From positions 1,426,001-1,490,000 of the forward strand of contig NZ_CP085193.1 of NCBI RefSeq assembly GCF_024298965.1: a stretch of DNA of 64,000 nucleotides. The letters are read 5' to 3'. The DNA is from Streptomyces rapamycinicus NRRL 5491. Lineage in GTDB: Bacteria; Actinomycetota; Actinomycetes; Streptomycetales; Streptomycetaceae. How positions within the stretch are numbered: the first letter of the stretch is position 1; every line of letters starts with the position of its first letter. Positions 1 through 8,880 of the stretch are shown piece after piece. Both the position numbers and the translations under genes were made by a program. The notes beneath the pieces are model-generated. The model had not been told where the DNA came from. It searched no databases and worked only from the letters and a program-made list of their open reading frames with translations.

Positions 1-1853
1 TGGTACTCGCTCATGTCGAGGCGGACCATGCGGTCCTCGCTGCCGAAGAGCGCCTCGGCCAGTGCGCGGGCGAGTTCGGTCTTGCCGACGCCGGTGGGGC
101 CGAGGAAGAGGAAGCTGCCGCTGGGGCGGTTGGGGTCGGCGAGTCCGGCGCGGGCGCGCAGGACCGCGTCGGCCACGGCGGACACGGCCTCCTCCTGCCC
201 GACGACCCGACGGTGGAGGTGCTCCTCCAGGCTCAGCAGCCGTTCGCGCTCCTCCTGGGTGAGGCTGGAGACGGGGATCCCGGTCTGCCGGGAGACGATC
301 TCGGCGATGTCCTCGACGGTGACCTCGGCGACGCGCCCGCCGTGGTACTGCGTTCCGGATGCCTGCGCGATCCGGTTGTTCAGCTCGGCGATCCGGTCCC
401 GCAGGGAGGTGGCGCGTTCATAGCTCTCGGACGCGACGGCCTGGTCCTTGTCCCGGGTGAGCTGCTCGACCTCCCGCTCCAGGGCGCGCAGATCGGTGCC
501 GCGGGCGCTGGAGCGCAGCCGTACCCGTGCCCCCGCCTGGTCCATGAGGTCGATGGCCTTGTCGGGCAGGAAACGGTCGGTCAGATAGCGGTCGGAGAGC
601 TCGACGGCGGCGAGCAGCGCCTCGTCGGTGTAGCGGACCTGGTGATGGGCCTCGTAGCGGTCACGGAGGCCGTGCAGGATGGCGACGGCGTCCACGGAGG
701 TGGGCTCGGGGACCATGATGGGCTGGAAGCGGCGGGCGAGCGCGGCGTCCTTCTCGATGTACTGGCGGTACTCCCGGAGCGTGGTCGCGCCCATCACATG
801 CAGTTCGCCGCGGGCCAGCGCGGGCTTGAGGAGGTTGCTGGCGTCCATCTGGCCGCCCTCGGAGCCACCGCCGCCGGCGCCGACCACCGTGTGCAGCTCA
901 TCGATGAAGATGATCAATTCGTCGGAGTTGGTGCGGATCTCGTCGACAATGCTGGTGACGCGCTGTTCGAAGTCACCGCGGAAGCGGGTGCCGGCCACGA
1001 CGCTCGCGATGTCGAGCTGGACGACCCGGCGGCCGAGCAGGATGTCCGGCACATCGGCGTCGGTGATCCGCTGGGCGAGCCCTTCGACGACGGCCGTCTT
1101 GCCTACTCCGGCCTCGCCGATGAGGACGGGGTTGTTCTTGCCGCGCCGGGCGAGCACCTCGATGCTCTGCTCGATCTCCTCGTCGCGGCCGATCACCGGG
1201 TCGATCCGCCCCTCGCGGGCCAGTTCGGTCAGGTCGCGGCCGAACCGGTCGAGGTTCGGGGTCTTCCGCTGGTCCATGACGGGCCTCTGGTCTGCCGTGG
1301 GGGCACTCGGGGTGAGACCGCCGGTCGGCGGGCCGGGGGCCCGGGGTTCGAAGCGGGCGGCGCCCAGGATCTGCCCGGCGGTGGACTCGCGGTTGGCGGC
1401 GAGCGCGATCAGTACGTGTTCGGGGCCGATGTACGAGGAGCCGCGCGAGCGGGCTATCTCATGGGCGTCGAGCAACGCCCGTTTGACGGCCGGGGTGACG
1501 GCGACCGAGTTGCGCGGCGGCCCGCCCCCCGCCTCCCGGTCGATCTCCGCGGCGATCCGGTCGGGGTCGGCTCCGGCGCGCGAGACCATGGTGCGGGTGG
1601 GCTCGGCGGAGAGCGCCGCCCGCAGCAGATGTTCGGTGTCGAGGTCGGTGCTGCCGTGTTCGGCGGCGTAGGAGGCGGCGGCCGAGACGAGATGGCGTGC
1701 GTTCTCGCTCATCAGCCGCCCGAAGTCGACATGGCGTGAATCGGGCCGCTGCCCGGCCGGCCCGGTCCCGAGGAAGCGTGCGAGGAAGTCGCCGAGTGGA
1801 TCCGGCCCGAAGTCCTCGGGGCCCTGATTCGGGCCCTCGTTCCCGCTGCCCAT
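1..1853 (-). CDS. ClpC/ClpB-type AAA+ unfoldase (C-terminus cut by window edge)
   Basis: Hsp100 ATP-dependent protein unfoldase, either a partner of ClpP (ClpC type) or a disaggregase. About 617 residues are visible; the rest of the second AAA+ domain lies outside the left edge. The order is a Clp_N repeat domain (about 45-165), a first AAA+ module with Walker A GEAGVGKT, a short middle region with a UVR-like helix ([19 protein letters not shown]), and a second AAA+ module with Walker A GPTGVGKT followed by [16 protein letters not shown]. The short middle region points to ClpC rather than the long coiled coil of ClpB. The ATG at 1853 has no strong ribosome site, so the start is less certain than the identity. 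The dnaK near the other end of the window is a second chaperone gene, but the two are too far apart to be an operon. Confidence 0.9.
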   Translation of the reverse strand, partial: MGSGNEGPNQGPEDFGPDPLGDFLARFLGTGPAGQRPDSRHVDFGRLMSENARHLVSAAASYAAEHGSTDLDTEHLLRAALSAEPTRTMVSRAGADPDRIAAEIDREAGGGPPRNSVAVTPAVKRALLDAHEIARSRGSSYIGPEHVLIALAANRESTAGQILGAARFEPRAPGPPTGGLTPSAPTADQRPVMDQRKTPNLDRFGRDLTELAREGRIDPVIGRDEEIEQSIEVLARRGKNNPVLIGEAGVGKTAVVEGLAQRITDADVPDILLGRRVVQLDIASVVAGTRFRGDFEQRVTSIVDEIRTNSDELIIFIDELHTVVGAGGGGSEGGQMDASNLLKPALARGELHVMGATTLREYRQYIEKDAALARRFQPIMVPEPTSVDAVAILHGLRDRYEAHHQVRYTDEALLAAVELSDRYLTDRFLPDKAIDLMDQAGARVRLRSSARGTDLRALEREVEQLTRDKDQAVASESYERATSLRDRIAELNNRIAQASGTQYHGGRVAEVTVEDIAEIVSRQTGIPVSSLTQEERERLLSLEEHLHRRVVGQEEAVSAVADAVLRARAGLADPNRPSGSFLFLGPTGVGKTELARALAEALFGSEDRMVRLDMSEY

Positions 1854-1963
1854 ACGACCAGTTTACGAGCGATCGAGGCCGATGTCCGTTCCTGGGCGGT
1901 TCCGCGAGCGGGCACCGCGGTCCGGCTGCGGCGTCCGGGCGGCGTCCGGCGCCACCGGGTGCG

Positions 1964-3079
1964 TCAGCGCTCCACCCGCTGGCGTTCGAGGACGACCAGG
2001 GCGGCGTCGTCGCCCTGGTGGCCGCCGGTGTGGCTGAGCAGATCGCGGCGCAGACGGTCGATGAGGTACTGGGGGCCGCCGCCGTCCGCTCCGGGGAGGT
2101 GCTCGGCGAGCGGGAAGAAAGTGCCCTCGCTGTTCCGCGCCTCGATGACCCCGTCGGTGTAGAGCAGCAACTGATCGCCCTCGTCGAACGGGAAGTCCTC
2201 GGTGTGGTAGCGGCCGGCCGCCAGGTGGCCGAGGCCCAGCGGCAGTGCGGGCGCCTGGCCCTCCAGGGCCTTGACCCCGGAGTCGCACAGCAGGAGCGGC
2301 GGCGGATGCCCGCAGTTGACGAGGCGGACCACCGGCCGGTCGTCGGGGATCTCCAGCACGGCGGCGGTGACGAACGACTCCCCCGCCCCGGGCGCCTTGT
2401 CGCGGGGTTCGGTCCGCTCCGCGGACAGCGCGGTGTCCAGGTGGGACGCCAGATCGGTCAGCGGTACGGGCCAGTGGGCGATCGCGCGGAAGGCGCCGAG
2501 CACCAGGGAGGCGTCCGCGACGGCGGTCAGCCCGCTGCCCCGGACATCGCCGATGATCAGCCGGGTGGCGTTCGAGGTGCGCGCCGCCGCGTACAGATCG
2601 CCGCCGATCTCAGCCCCCGGCTCGGCCGCGAGGTAGACCGAGGCGATCAGCAGCGGGCCGACCCTGACGGGGAGCGGGCGCAGCAGCACCCGCTGCGCCA
2701 CATCGGCCACCGCCCGCACCCGGTTCAGCTCGCGCATGTGCCGGTCGAGGACCGCGCGGAACAGCACGATCATCGCGGAGACCAGAACCAAGGTGACCAC
2801 CTCGGCCAGACGGCCGGGCTGGCCGAGAAACCCCTCGGAGGCGTTGGCCGCGATCTGGGCGACCACGGCCAGGAGCCCGACACACGCGGTGAGCAGGGGG
2901 CCGGCGAACGAGGCTGTCATGGCAGGCGCCGCGATCAGCAGCGGGCTGAGCCGGATACTTGCCGGGGTCAGCACATCGCCGAGCGTGATCAGCCCGATGG
3001 CCAGAAGGGGGATCACGACCAGGAAGCGGGTCCGCCACCTTGGCCGGCGCAGATCCGAGGGACCTTGCCGCGTGTGCAC
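1964..3079 (-). CDS. PP2C-family (SpoIIE-type) serine phosphatase, membrane-anchored
   Basis: Predicted 371-residue protein with about four hydrophobic segments between residues 18 and 110 and a C-terminal SpoIIE/PP2C domain. Family metal-binding motifs are visible: EIGGDLY at 157-163, GDVRGSG near 177-183, a YTDG segment, and a terminal GDDAALVVLE. Proteins of this build are common in Streptomyces, where they dephosphorylate anti-anti-sigma (STAS) proteins in partner-switch signalling. No STAS or RsbW-type partner lies next to it, so its target is unknown. The start is a GTG at 3079 without a clear ribosome site; an internal start is possible. It is transcribed divergently from the ECF41 sigma gene across about 134 bp. 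Confidence 0.87.
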   Translation of the reverse strand: MHTRQGPSDLRRPRWRTRFLVVIPLLAIGLITLGDVLTPASIRLSPLLIAAPAMTASFAGPLLTACVGLLAVVAQIAANASEGFLGQPGRLAEVVTLVLVSAMIVLFRAVLDRHMRELNRVRAVADVAQRVLLRPLPVRVGPLLIASVYLAAEPGAEIGGDLYAAARTSNATRLIIGDVRGSGLTAVADASLVLGAFRAIAHWPVPLTDLASHLDTALSAERTEPRDKAPGAGESFVTAAVLEIPDDRPVVRLVNCGHPPPLLLCDSGVKALEGQAPALPLGLGHLAAGRYHTEDFPFDEGDQLLLYTDGVIEARNSEGTFFPLAEHLPGADGGGPQYLIDRLRRDLLSHTGGHQGDDAALVVLERQRVER

Positions 3080-3155
3080 ATCTACTGCTTACGCCTGCCG
3101 TGGCCCCCGCGCCAACCCGTCGGCCCGGGGCACGACCGCGCTCCGGGGAGGCGGC

Positions 3156-3182
3156 TGTCACACTTCCGGCCGCTGTCTCGTC
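3156..3182 (+). promoter_or_regulatory. ECF41-type promoter in front of its own sigma gene
   Basis: TGTCACA (3156-3162), 16 nt, then CGTC (3179-3182), about 30 bp upstream of the sigma-factor ATG. This matches the published ECF41 consensus (TGTCACA -35, CGTC -10), so autoregulation is inferred. Sequence match only. Confidence 0.75.
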
Positions 3183-3213
3183 CTCCTTCTCAGGCCGAGG
3201 AGAGGATCGGGAC

Positions 3214-4086
3214 ATGGCAGAGCTGACCGCATTCGAAGAGCAGCGCGACCGGCTGTGGGCCGTCGCGTATCGCATCACCGGCTCGGTCGCCGACGCCGAT
3301 GACGCGGTGCAGGAGACCTGGCTGCGCTGGCAGGCGCTGCCCGCGGACGAGGTGGCCGACCCCCGCGCGTATCTGACCACCGTCATCAGCCGCATCTGCT
3401 ACGACCTGCTGGGGTCGGCGCGGGTGCGGCGCGAGCGTTACGTCGGTCCCTGGCTGCCCGAGCCGGTGGTGGCGGCCGGCGGTCCGGAGGACCGGGTGAC
3501 GCTGGACGAGTCGGTGGGGCTTGCGCTGCTCACCGTGCTGGAGCGGCTGACTCCGGCGGAGCGGACCGCCTTCATCCTGCACGATGTCTTCTCGGTGCCG
3601 TTCCCGGAGATCGCCGAGGTGGTGGGCCGGAGCCCGGAGTCCGTACGGCAGTTGGCCTCCCGCGCGCGCAAGCGGGTCCGGGCGGAGGCGCCGCGGCGCT
3701 CGGTGGACCGCGCGGAGCACCGGCGGGCCGTGGACGCGTTCCTCCGGGCGGTCATGGGCGGCGACCTGGACGGGCTGCTGGAGATCCTGGATCCGGAGGT
3801 CGTCTGGCGTTCGGACGGCGGCGGCAAGGTGGCGGCGGCCCGGCTCCCGGTACTGGGGAACGAGAAGGTGGCCCGCTTCGCCCAGCGGCTGGCCCGGGGC
3901 TTCGACCCGGCCACGATGCTGGTGCACCACCGCGACGTCAACGGCGCCCCGGGCCTGGTCATGGTCGACACCGCGAGCGAGCAGGCCGTGGTCTTCGCGT
4001 TCTCCGTACACCAGGGTCTGATCACCGAGATCGACGCGATCATCAACCCCGACAAGCTCCGCCACCTCGACCTGCCGAACCTGTGA
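3214..4086 (+). CDS. ECF41-family RNA polymerase sigma factor with SnoaL-like C-terminal extension
   Basis: 290-residue extracytoplasmic-function sigma factor. Region 2 covers about residues 8-75, region 4 about 105-155, and a SnoaL/NTF2-like extension runs from about 165 to the end. All three hallmark motifs of group ECF41 are present: WLPEP in the linker (80-84), DGGGK (201-205) and NPDKL (278-282). In ECF41 proteins the extension modulates activity instead of a separate anti-sigma factor, and none is encoded here. I chose the ATG at 3214 because it follows a purine-rich segment and gives the normal N-terminus of the family. ECF41 genes typically sit next to a carboxymuconolactone decarboxylase, oxidoreductase or epimerase gene; here the next gene is an FAD oxidoreductase with a near-identical promoter. 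Confidence 0.93.
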   Translation: MAELTAFEEQRDRLWAVAYRITGSVADADDAVQETWLRWQALPADEVADPRAYLTTVISRICYDLLGSARVRRERYVGPWLPEPVVAAGGPEDRVTLDESVGLALLTVLERLTPAERTAFILHDVFSVPFPEIAEVVGRSPESVRQLASRARKRVRAEAPRRSVDRAEHRRAVDAFLRAVMGGDLDGLLEILDPEVVWRSDGGGKVAAARLPVLGNEKVARFAQRLARGFDPATMLVHHRDVNGAPGLVMVDTASEQAVVFAFSVHQGLITEIDAIINPDKLRHLDLPNL

Positions 4087-4096
4087 CCGGCGTCAC

Positions 4097-4123
4097 CGTC
4101 ACATCTCGGGCCGCCGTGTCGTC
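4097..4123 (+). promoter_or_regulatory. Second ECF41-type promoter, in front of the oxidoreductase
   Basis: CGTCACA (4097-4103), exactly 16 nt, then CGTC (4120-4123). Only the first base differs from the element in front of the sigma gene, and the spacing is identical. It lies just after the sigma-factor stop codon and about 37 bp before the oxidoreductase start, which makes this gene the likely target of the sigma factor. Confidence 0.7.
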
Positions 4124-4160
4124 CTCCTCGTGAACACCGACCGGCAAGGAGGCCGCCCAC

Positions 4161-5243
4161 ATGGAGAAGCAGCAGGTCCTAGTGCTCGGCGCGGGCTATG
4201 CGGGGCTGATTGCCGCCCTGCGGCTGGCCCCGCACACCCACGTCACCCTGATCGATCCGAGCCCCGCCTTCACCGAGCGCGTGCGGCTGCACGAGCGGGC
4301 CGTCGGACGGCCCGACATCACGCATCCGCTCGACGCGCTGACCCGGCGGGCCGGGATCGTCCACGTGGCCGCCCGCGCCACCGGGATCGAACCGGCCGCC
4401 CGGCTGATCACCACCGACGACGGCCGTCGGCTCCCGTACGACCGGCTGGTGTACGCGCTCGGCAGCCGCACCGCCGACCCCGGTGAGCGCGCCTACACCC
4501 CGGAGACGGCGGCCGAGCTGTACAAGCGGCTGCTGGACGGCCCGGGTGAGCTGACGGTGGTCGGCGGGGGACTCACCGGCATCGAGCTCGCCGCCGAGAT
4601 CGCCGAGTCCCACGACGCCTGGAAGGTCCGGCTGGTCACGGGCGAGGAGGTCGGCACGGGGCTCTCGGCGAAGGGCCGCGCCCATGTCCGTACGACGCTC
4701 ACCGGGCTCGGTGTCCGGATCGAGGAGGGCCGTCGGGTGGCCCGCCCGGAGGACATCGGCTCCGACGCGGTGGTCTGGGCCACCGCGATGACCGCGAACA
4801 CCGCGCTGGCCGGGGCCGCCGGGATCGCCCTCGACCCGGGCGGCCGCGTCCGCGTCGACGCCACCCTGCGCTCGGTGTCCCATCCGGAGATCTACGCGGT
4901 GGGCGACGCGGCGGCCATGGCCACCCCGGCCGCCGGTGCCCTGCGCATGGCCTGCGCCACCGCGCTCCCGTCCGGTTCGCACGCCGCCTCCTCGATCATC
5001 GCCGAGACCCGGGGGCGGGAGCCGAAGCCGTTGCGCTTCCGCTTCGTGGCGCAGTGCGTGAGCCTGGGCCGCCGGGACGGGCTGATCCAGCTGGTGCGGG
5101 CGGACGACTCCCCGCGCGAGACGGTGCTGCGCGGTGGCACGGCCGCGCGCGCCAAGGAGCAGGTGGTGCGCTCCACGGTCAGGGTGCTGCGGCTGGCGGC
5201 GCGCCGCCCCGGGGCCGTGCCCCTCATTCCCGGGGTCGGCTGA
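4161..5243 (+). CDS. FAD/NAD(P)-dependent oxidoreductase (NDH-2/AIF-like), ECF41 partner
   Basis: 360-residue pyridine-nucleotide-disulfide-type flavoprotein. The FAD-binding GxGxxG motif is at the N-terminus (LVLGAGYAG, about 7-15), a second dinucleotide motif VVGGGLTGIE is at about 133, and the C-terminal FAD motif is VGDAAAM. It lacks the redox-active CxxC of thioredoxin-reductase-like members, so it resembles NADH:quinone-reductase or AIF-type enzymes. It may oxidise NAD(P)H with a quinone or other acceptor; the substrate is not known. Ribosome site AAGGAGG precedes the ATG by about 8 nt. It is probably the "oxidoreductase" of the classical ECF41 gene pair, driven by its own ECF41 promoter. 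Confidence 0.88.
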   Translation: MEKQQVLVLGAGYAGLIAALRLAPHTHVTLIDPSPAFTERVRLHERAVGRPDITHPLDALTRRAGIVHVAARATGIEPAARLITTDDGRRLPYDRLVYALGSRTADPGERAYTPETAAELYKRLLDGPGELTVVGGGLTGIELAAEIAESHDAWKVRLVTGEEVGTGLSAKGRAHVRTTLTGLGVRIEEGRRVARPEDIGSDAVVWATAMTANTALAGAAGIALDPGGRVRVDATLRSVSHPEIYAVGDAAAMATPAAGALRMACATALPSGSHAASSIIAETRGREPKPLRFRFVAQCVSLGRRDGLIQLVRADDSPRETVLRGGTAARAKEQVVRSTVRVLRLAARRPGAVPLIPGVG

Positions 5244-5309
5244 GGCCCCCGGGAGGGGCCGAGGTGTCGGGGAGCGGCCCCCGCGGGCGGCAGGATCCGT
5301 CGGCCCCCC

Positions 5310-6770
5310 CTAGAACGGGTAGTGCGCGTGCTGGGTGGCGAGGGTGACCCACCGGGTGTCGCTGAACGCCTCGATGCCCCAGCGGCCGCCGAACCGCCCG
5401 TACCCCGAGTGCTTGACGCCACCGAACGGGGCCTGTGGCTCGTCCGCCACCGACTGGTCGTTGACGTGCACGATGCCGGTCCGGACACGGCGGGCGACCT
5501 TGAGCCCATGGGTCCCGTTCTCGGTGATGATGCCGCAGGTCAGGCCGTGGTCGGTGGCGTTGGCCAGGGCCACGGCCCGATCGTCGTCGGCGAAGGTGTC
5601 CACCACACAGACCGGTCCGAAGGCCTCGGCGTGGTGGATGTCCATGTCCGGGGTGACATCGCTCAGCACCGTCGCCGGGTGGACCGCGCCGTCGGGTTCG
5701 CCACCGCCGGTCAGCACCGTGGCGCCCTTGTCCACCGCGTCCTTCACCAGGGCCGCCACCCGGCGCGCCGAGTCGGCCGTGATCAGCGGGCCGACCACGG
5801 TGGCCGGTACGGCGGGGTCGCCGCACGGCAGGGCGGCCACCTTGGCGGAGAACTTCGCGGTGAACTCCTCGGCGAGGCTTTCATGGACGAGTATCCGGTC
5901 GCCCGACATGCAGATCTGACCGGAGTTCATGAACACGCCGAAGGTGGCGGCGTTCACCGCGTGGTCCACATCGGCGTCGTCCAGGACGATGATGGCGTTC
6001 TTGCCGCCCAGCTCCAGCACGGCCGGCTTGAGGTGCCGCGCGGCGAGTGAGCCGATGGTCCTGCCGACTCCCGTGGAGCCGGTGAAGTTGACGATCCGTA
6101 CGCGGGGGTCGGCGATGAGCGCCTCGGCCACCTCGGCGGCGTCCGCACGGGCGTTGGTGACCACGTTGAGCACCCCGTCGGGCAGCCCGGCGTCGCGCAG
6201 CACATCGGCGATGAAGAGCCCGCAGGCGAGCGGCGCGTCCTCGCTGGGCTTCAGCACCACCGTATTGCCCGCCGCCAAGGGCGCCGCGACGGAGCGGACA
6301 CCGAGGATGACCGGCGCGTTCCAGGGGGCGAAGGCCGCGACGACACCGGCCGGTTCGCGGACGGCGAGACCGAGCGCGCCCGGCTCCTGGGCGCTGAGCA
6401 CCTCACCGCGCGGGGCGGTGATCGCGGCTGCGGCCTCGCGGAGGATGTTCGCGGCCAGGCCCACGTTGAAACCCGCCCAGGGCGCGGTGCCCCCGGTCTC
6501 CTGGGCCATGATCTCGGCGGCCCGGGCGGCGCGCGACTCCAGCAGGTCCGCCGCGGTCAGGAAGATCGTACGGCGCTCGAACGGGGCCAGCTCCGCCCAG
6601 GCCGGGAAGGCGGCGTCGGCGGCGGCCACCGCACGCGCCACGTCCTCGGCCCCGGCGGCCGCGACGGTGGCGAACACCTCCCCGGTGTAGGGGTTGAGGT
6701 CGTCGGCGGTGCGCCCCGAGACAGCCGGGGTGTCCTTGCCATCGATCAACAGATCGCGGTGGAGGGTCAT
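5310..6770 (-). CDS. Aldehyde dehydrogenase (benzaldehyde/vanillin-type)
   Basis: 486-residue NAD(P)-dependent aldehyde dehydrogenase. Catalytic residues can be placed: Asn151 (APWN), Lys174 (VVLKPS), Glu253 in LELGGKN and nucleophile Cys287 in GQICMSG. It oxidises an aldehyde to the acid; resemblance to benzaldehyde/vanillin dehydrogenases is by general sequence flavour only, so the substrate is uncertain. The ATG at 6770 follows an AAAGGA ribosome site. The reading frame remains open further upstream through a tandem repeat, but that part lacks ALDH character and a ribosome site. A perfect TetR-style palindrome lies 47 bp upstream, suggesting aldehyde- or ligand-inducible control by a repressor encoded elsewhere. 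Confidence 0.92.
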   Translation of the reverse strand: MTLHRDLLIDGKDTPAVSGRTADDLNPYTGEVFATVAAAGAEDVARAVAAADAAFPAWAELAPFERRTIFLTAADLLESRAARAAEIMAQETGGTAPWAGFNVGLAANILREAAAAITAPRGEVLSAQEPGALGLAVREPAGVVAAFAPWNAPVILGVRSVAAPLAAGNTVVLKPSEDAPLACGLFIADVLRDAGLPDGVLNVVTNARADAAEVAEALIADPRVRIVNFTGSTGVGRTIGSLAARHLKPAVLELGGKNAIIVLDDADVDHAVNAATFGVFMNSGQICMSGDRILVHESLAEEFTAKFSAKVAALPCGDPAVPATVVGPLITADSARRVAALVKDAVDKGATVLTGGGEPDGAVHPATVLSDVTPDMDIHHAEAFGPVCVVDTFADDDRAVALANATDHGLTCGIITENGTHGLKVARRVRTGIVHVNDQSVADEPQAPFGGVKHSGYGRFGGRWGIEAFSDTRWVTLATQHAHYPF

Positions 6771-6816
6771 ATCGGATGTCCTTTGCGGTCCCTCGCCCCA
6801 AAGGGCGTGTTCGCAG

Positions 6817-6834
6817 AGTGAACTTCGGTTCACT
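6817..6834. promoter_or_regulatory. TetR-style operator upstream of the aldehyde dehydrogenase
   Basis: AGTGAACTTCGGTTCACT is a perfect palindrome with two 7-bp arms around TTCG. It lies 47-64 bp upstream of the aldehyde dehydrogenase start, where an operator overlapping the promoter is expected. GTGAAC/GTTCAC half-sites are typical of TetR-family repressors. No TetR gene is adjacent. Confidence 0.6.
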
Positions 6835-6870
6835 ACGCGCGGACCGTCAGTCTCCGACGCACCCCGGGCA

Positions 6871-6960
6871 GTCGTCAATGCGGAGGGCGCCGGCGGGGCC
6901 GTCGTCAATGCGGAGGGCGCCGGCGGGGCCGTCGTCAATGCGGAGGGCGCCGGCGGGGCC
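6871..6960. repeat. Three perfect 30-bp tandem repeats
   Basis: The unit starting GTCGTCAATGCGG (30 bp) occurs three times without a mismatch at 6871-6900, 6901-6930 and 6931-6960. The right-hand copy contains the stop codon and last codons of the fused permease gene (minus strand); the other two fill the gap towards the aldehyde dehydrogenase promoter. Perfect identity indicates recent expansion. Confidence 0.95.
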
Positions 6961-8839
6961 ACCGCACCCCGCCGGACGCCGTCACCGCCAGGAGGCCCAG
7001 AAGGACCAGCGCGGCGGCGGGGGCGAGCACCGCCCACGGGGCGCGCTCGGCGTAGGGGTGGTTCTCCGCCAGCAGCCGGCCCCACTCCGGAGACGGCGGC
7101 TGGGCGCCCAGGCCGAGGAAGCCCAGCGCGGCCAGGGCGAGCGCCACCGACGGCAGCCGCAGCAACGCGTGGCGGACGACCGGGGGCAGGACCGCGGGCA
7201 GGACGTGGCGGCGCAGCAGATGGCGGCGGGAGGCGCCCAGCGCGCGGGTGGCGGCGAGATGCCTGGCGGCGCGCTGCTGCCGCAGCAGGGCGGAGGTGTG
7301 CGTGGCCAGCGGGGCCCAGGCGACGGCGGCCACGGCGAGCGCGGGGATGTACGGGCCGCGGCCCGCCGCCCCGGCGACCAGCAGCCCGGCGAGCACGGGC
7401 GGCACCGCGTTCACCGTCTCGGCGAGTCCGCCGGACAGCCGGGGCACCAGCCCGAGCAGCACCCCCGCCACCAGCGCGGCGGCGCTCACCGCCACCGCGA
7501 GCGCGAGTGTGGACAGCGCGCCGTGTCCCACCCGGGCCAGCAGATCACGGCCCAGCGCGTCGGTGCCGAACGGATGCGCCCAGGACGGGGCGGTGAGCCG
7601 GGCGGCGGTGTCCACCACCAGTGGGTCCCGGAGACCGCCGAGCACCACGACGGCGAGCAGGAGCGCGCCGTAGAGCAGTGGAATCGCGCGGGTGGACGGG
7701 GCGGTGGGCCGGTCGAGCGAGGGCAGCGCCCCGTCGCGCAGCGCGGGCCCGAGCAACAGCCGGGCCGCGAGCCGGGCGAGACCTCCGGCGGCGGCCGCGA
7801 GCAGGATCAGGACGAGGGCACACGCCTGGAGCATCGGCAGGTCCTGGGCGATGGCCGCCTGGAGCGAGAGCCTGCCGAGCCCGGGGATGTCGAAGACCTG
7901 CTCGACGGCGACCGCGCCTCCGGTGAGCCCGACCACGAACAGCCCGGTGTTCGGCAGCACTCCGGGCACGGCACGCCGCAGCGCCTGGCGGGCGATCCGC
8001 CGGGCGGGCAGACCGCGCGCGGCGGCGGCCCGCGCCCAGGGTTCGGCGAACGCCCCGGGCAGCGCGTCGTCCAGGACCCGGCCCAGCAGGGCGCCCGCGG
8101 GCAGACCGAGGGCGAGCGAGGGCAGCACCATCCACCGCGGCCCGTACCAGCCGACCGCGGGCAGCCAGCCGAGCCGCACCCCGACCACGGCGGCCAGCAC
8201 GGACGCCAGCAGGAACTCGGGCAGCGCGGCGAGCAGCGCGCCACCGCTCCCCGCACCGGCCCCGCGCCGGGCGGCCCGCCGCCGCGGCCCGAGCCACAGC
8301 GTGCGCCCGCACACCGCGCCCGCGGTGGCCGCCGCGACCACCAGCGCCCCGCCCATGAGCAGCAGCGACACGCCGAGCGCCGCGGCCACCGAGGGGGCCA
8401 CGGCCGTCCCTGAGATCCAGGACGCGCCCGCGTCGCCGTGCGGCAGGCCGGCGAGCCACCGGCCGAGCAGCCGCAACGGTCCGGCGTCGAGGCCGAGTTG
8501 GGCGCGCAGGGACTCCAGGAGCTCGGGGCTGGGGTCGCGGTCGGCCGCGCGCGCCTTGAGGACGGTGCGGGCGGGGTCGGTACGGGACAGCCAGGGCAGC
8601 AGACCGATGCCGCACAGCAACACCCCGGCGAGCGCGACGCGCCAGAGCGCGACCAGCCCGGCGGACCGGCCCGCGCCGCTCGGTCGCGTGGACCGGCCCG
8701 CGCCGCTCGGTCCCGTCGACCGACCCGGGCCGCTCGTTCCCGTAGACGGGCCCGCGCTCGGCCGGGCGGGCCGTCCCGCACCGGTCCCGGTGGTCCGCCC
8801 CGCGCCCGGTTCGGTGGACCGTCCGGTGCTCAGCGGCAC
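6935..8839 (-). CDS. Fused DppB-DppC-type ABC transporter permease
   Basis: 634-residue membrane protein in which the two permeases of a peptide/nickel-type (Dpp/Opp) importer are joined. The N-terminal half (about 60-355) carries a DppB-like EAA region (PWARAAAARGLPARRIARQALRRA). The C-terminal half (about 370-634) carries a DppC-like start (FGTDALGRDLLARVGHG) and a second EAA region (ATRALGASRRHLLRRHV). The first 55 residues are low-complexity Gly/Ser/Pro/Arg, including a 9-residue tandem repeat. I chose the GTG at 8839, preceded by GGAAGG. A TTG overlapping the TGA of the upstream binding-protein gene is the alternative. It is cotranscribed with that gene, but no ATPase (DppD/DppF) gene is nearby. 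Confidence 0.82.
   Translation of the reverse strand: MPLSTGRSTEPGAGRTTGTGAGRPARPSAGPSTGTSGPGRSTGPSGAGRSTRPSGAGRSAGLVALWRVALAGVLLCGIGLLPWLSRTDPARTVLKARAADRDPSPELLESLRAQLGLDAGPLRLLGRWLAGLPHGDAGASWISGTAVAPSVAAALGVSLLLMGGALVVAAATAGAVCGRTLWLGPRRRAARRGAGAGSGGALLAALPEFLLASVLAAVVGVRLGWLPAVGWYGPRWMVLPSLALGLPAGALLGRVLDDALPGAFAEPWARAAAARGLPARRIARQALRRAVPGVLPNTGLFVVGLTGGAVAVEQVFDIPGLGRLSLQAAIAQDLPMLQACALVLILLAAAAGGLARLAARLLLGPALRDGALPSLDRPTAPSTRAIPLLYGALLLAVVVLGGLRDPLVVDTAARLTAPSWAHPFGTDALGRDLLARVGHGALSTLALAVAVSAAALVAGVLLGLVPRLSGGLAETVNAVPPVLAGLLVAGAAGRGPYIPALAVAAVAWAPLATHTSALLRQQRAARHLAATRALGASRRHLLRRHVLPAVLPPVVRHALLRLPSVALALAALGFLGLGAQPPSPEWGRLLAENHPYAERAPWAVLAPAAALVLLGLLAVTASGGVRWPRRRPPH
8663..8743. 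repeat. Three 27-bp tandem repeats in the permease N-terminus
   Basis: Units at 8663-8689, 8690-8716 and 8717-8743, with a degenerate partial fourth copy. The first two differ at one position. Each encodes nine residues of the form STxPSGAGR in the low-complexity leader of the fused permease. Confidence 0.8.
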
Positions 8840-8880
8840 CGCGTCCGCCTTCCGCCCGGTTGACCGTGTCCGTGCGCCGC

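Noticed and set aside
5310..7085. Longer aldehyde dehydrogenase starting upstream of the 30-bp repeats
   Set aside because: The extra N-terminus is encoded by the repeat array and operator region, lacks ALDH similarity, and an ATG with a good ribosome site exists at 6770.
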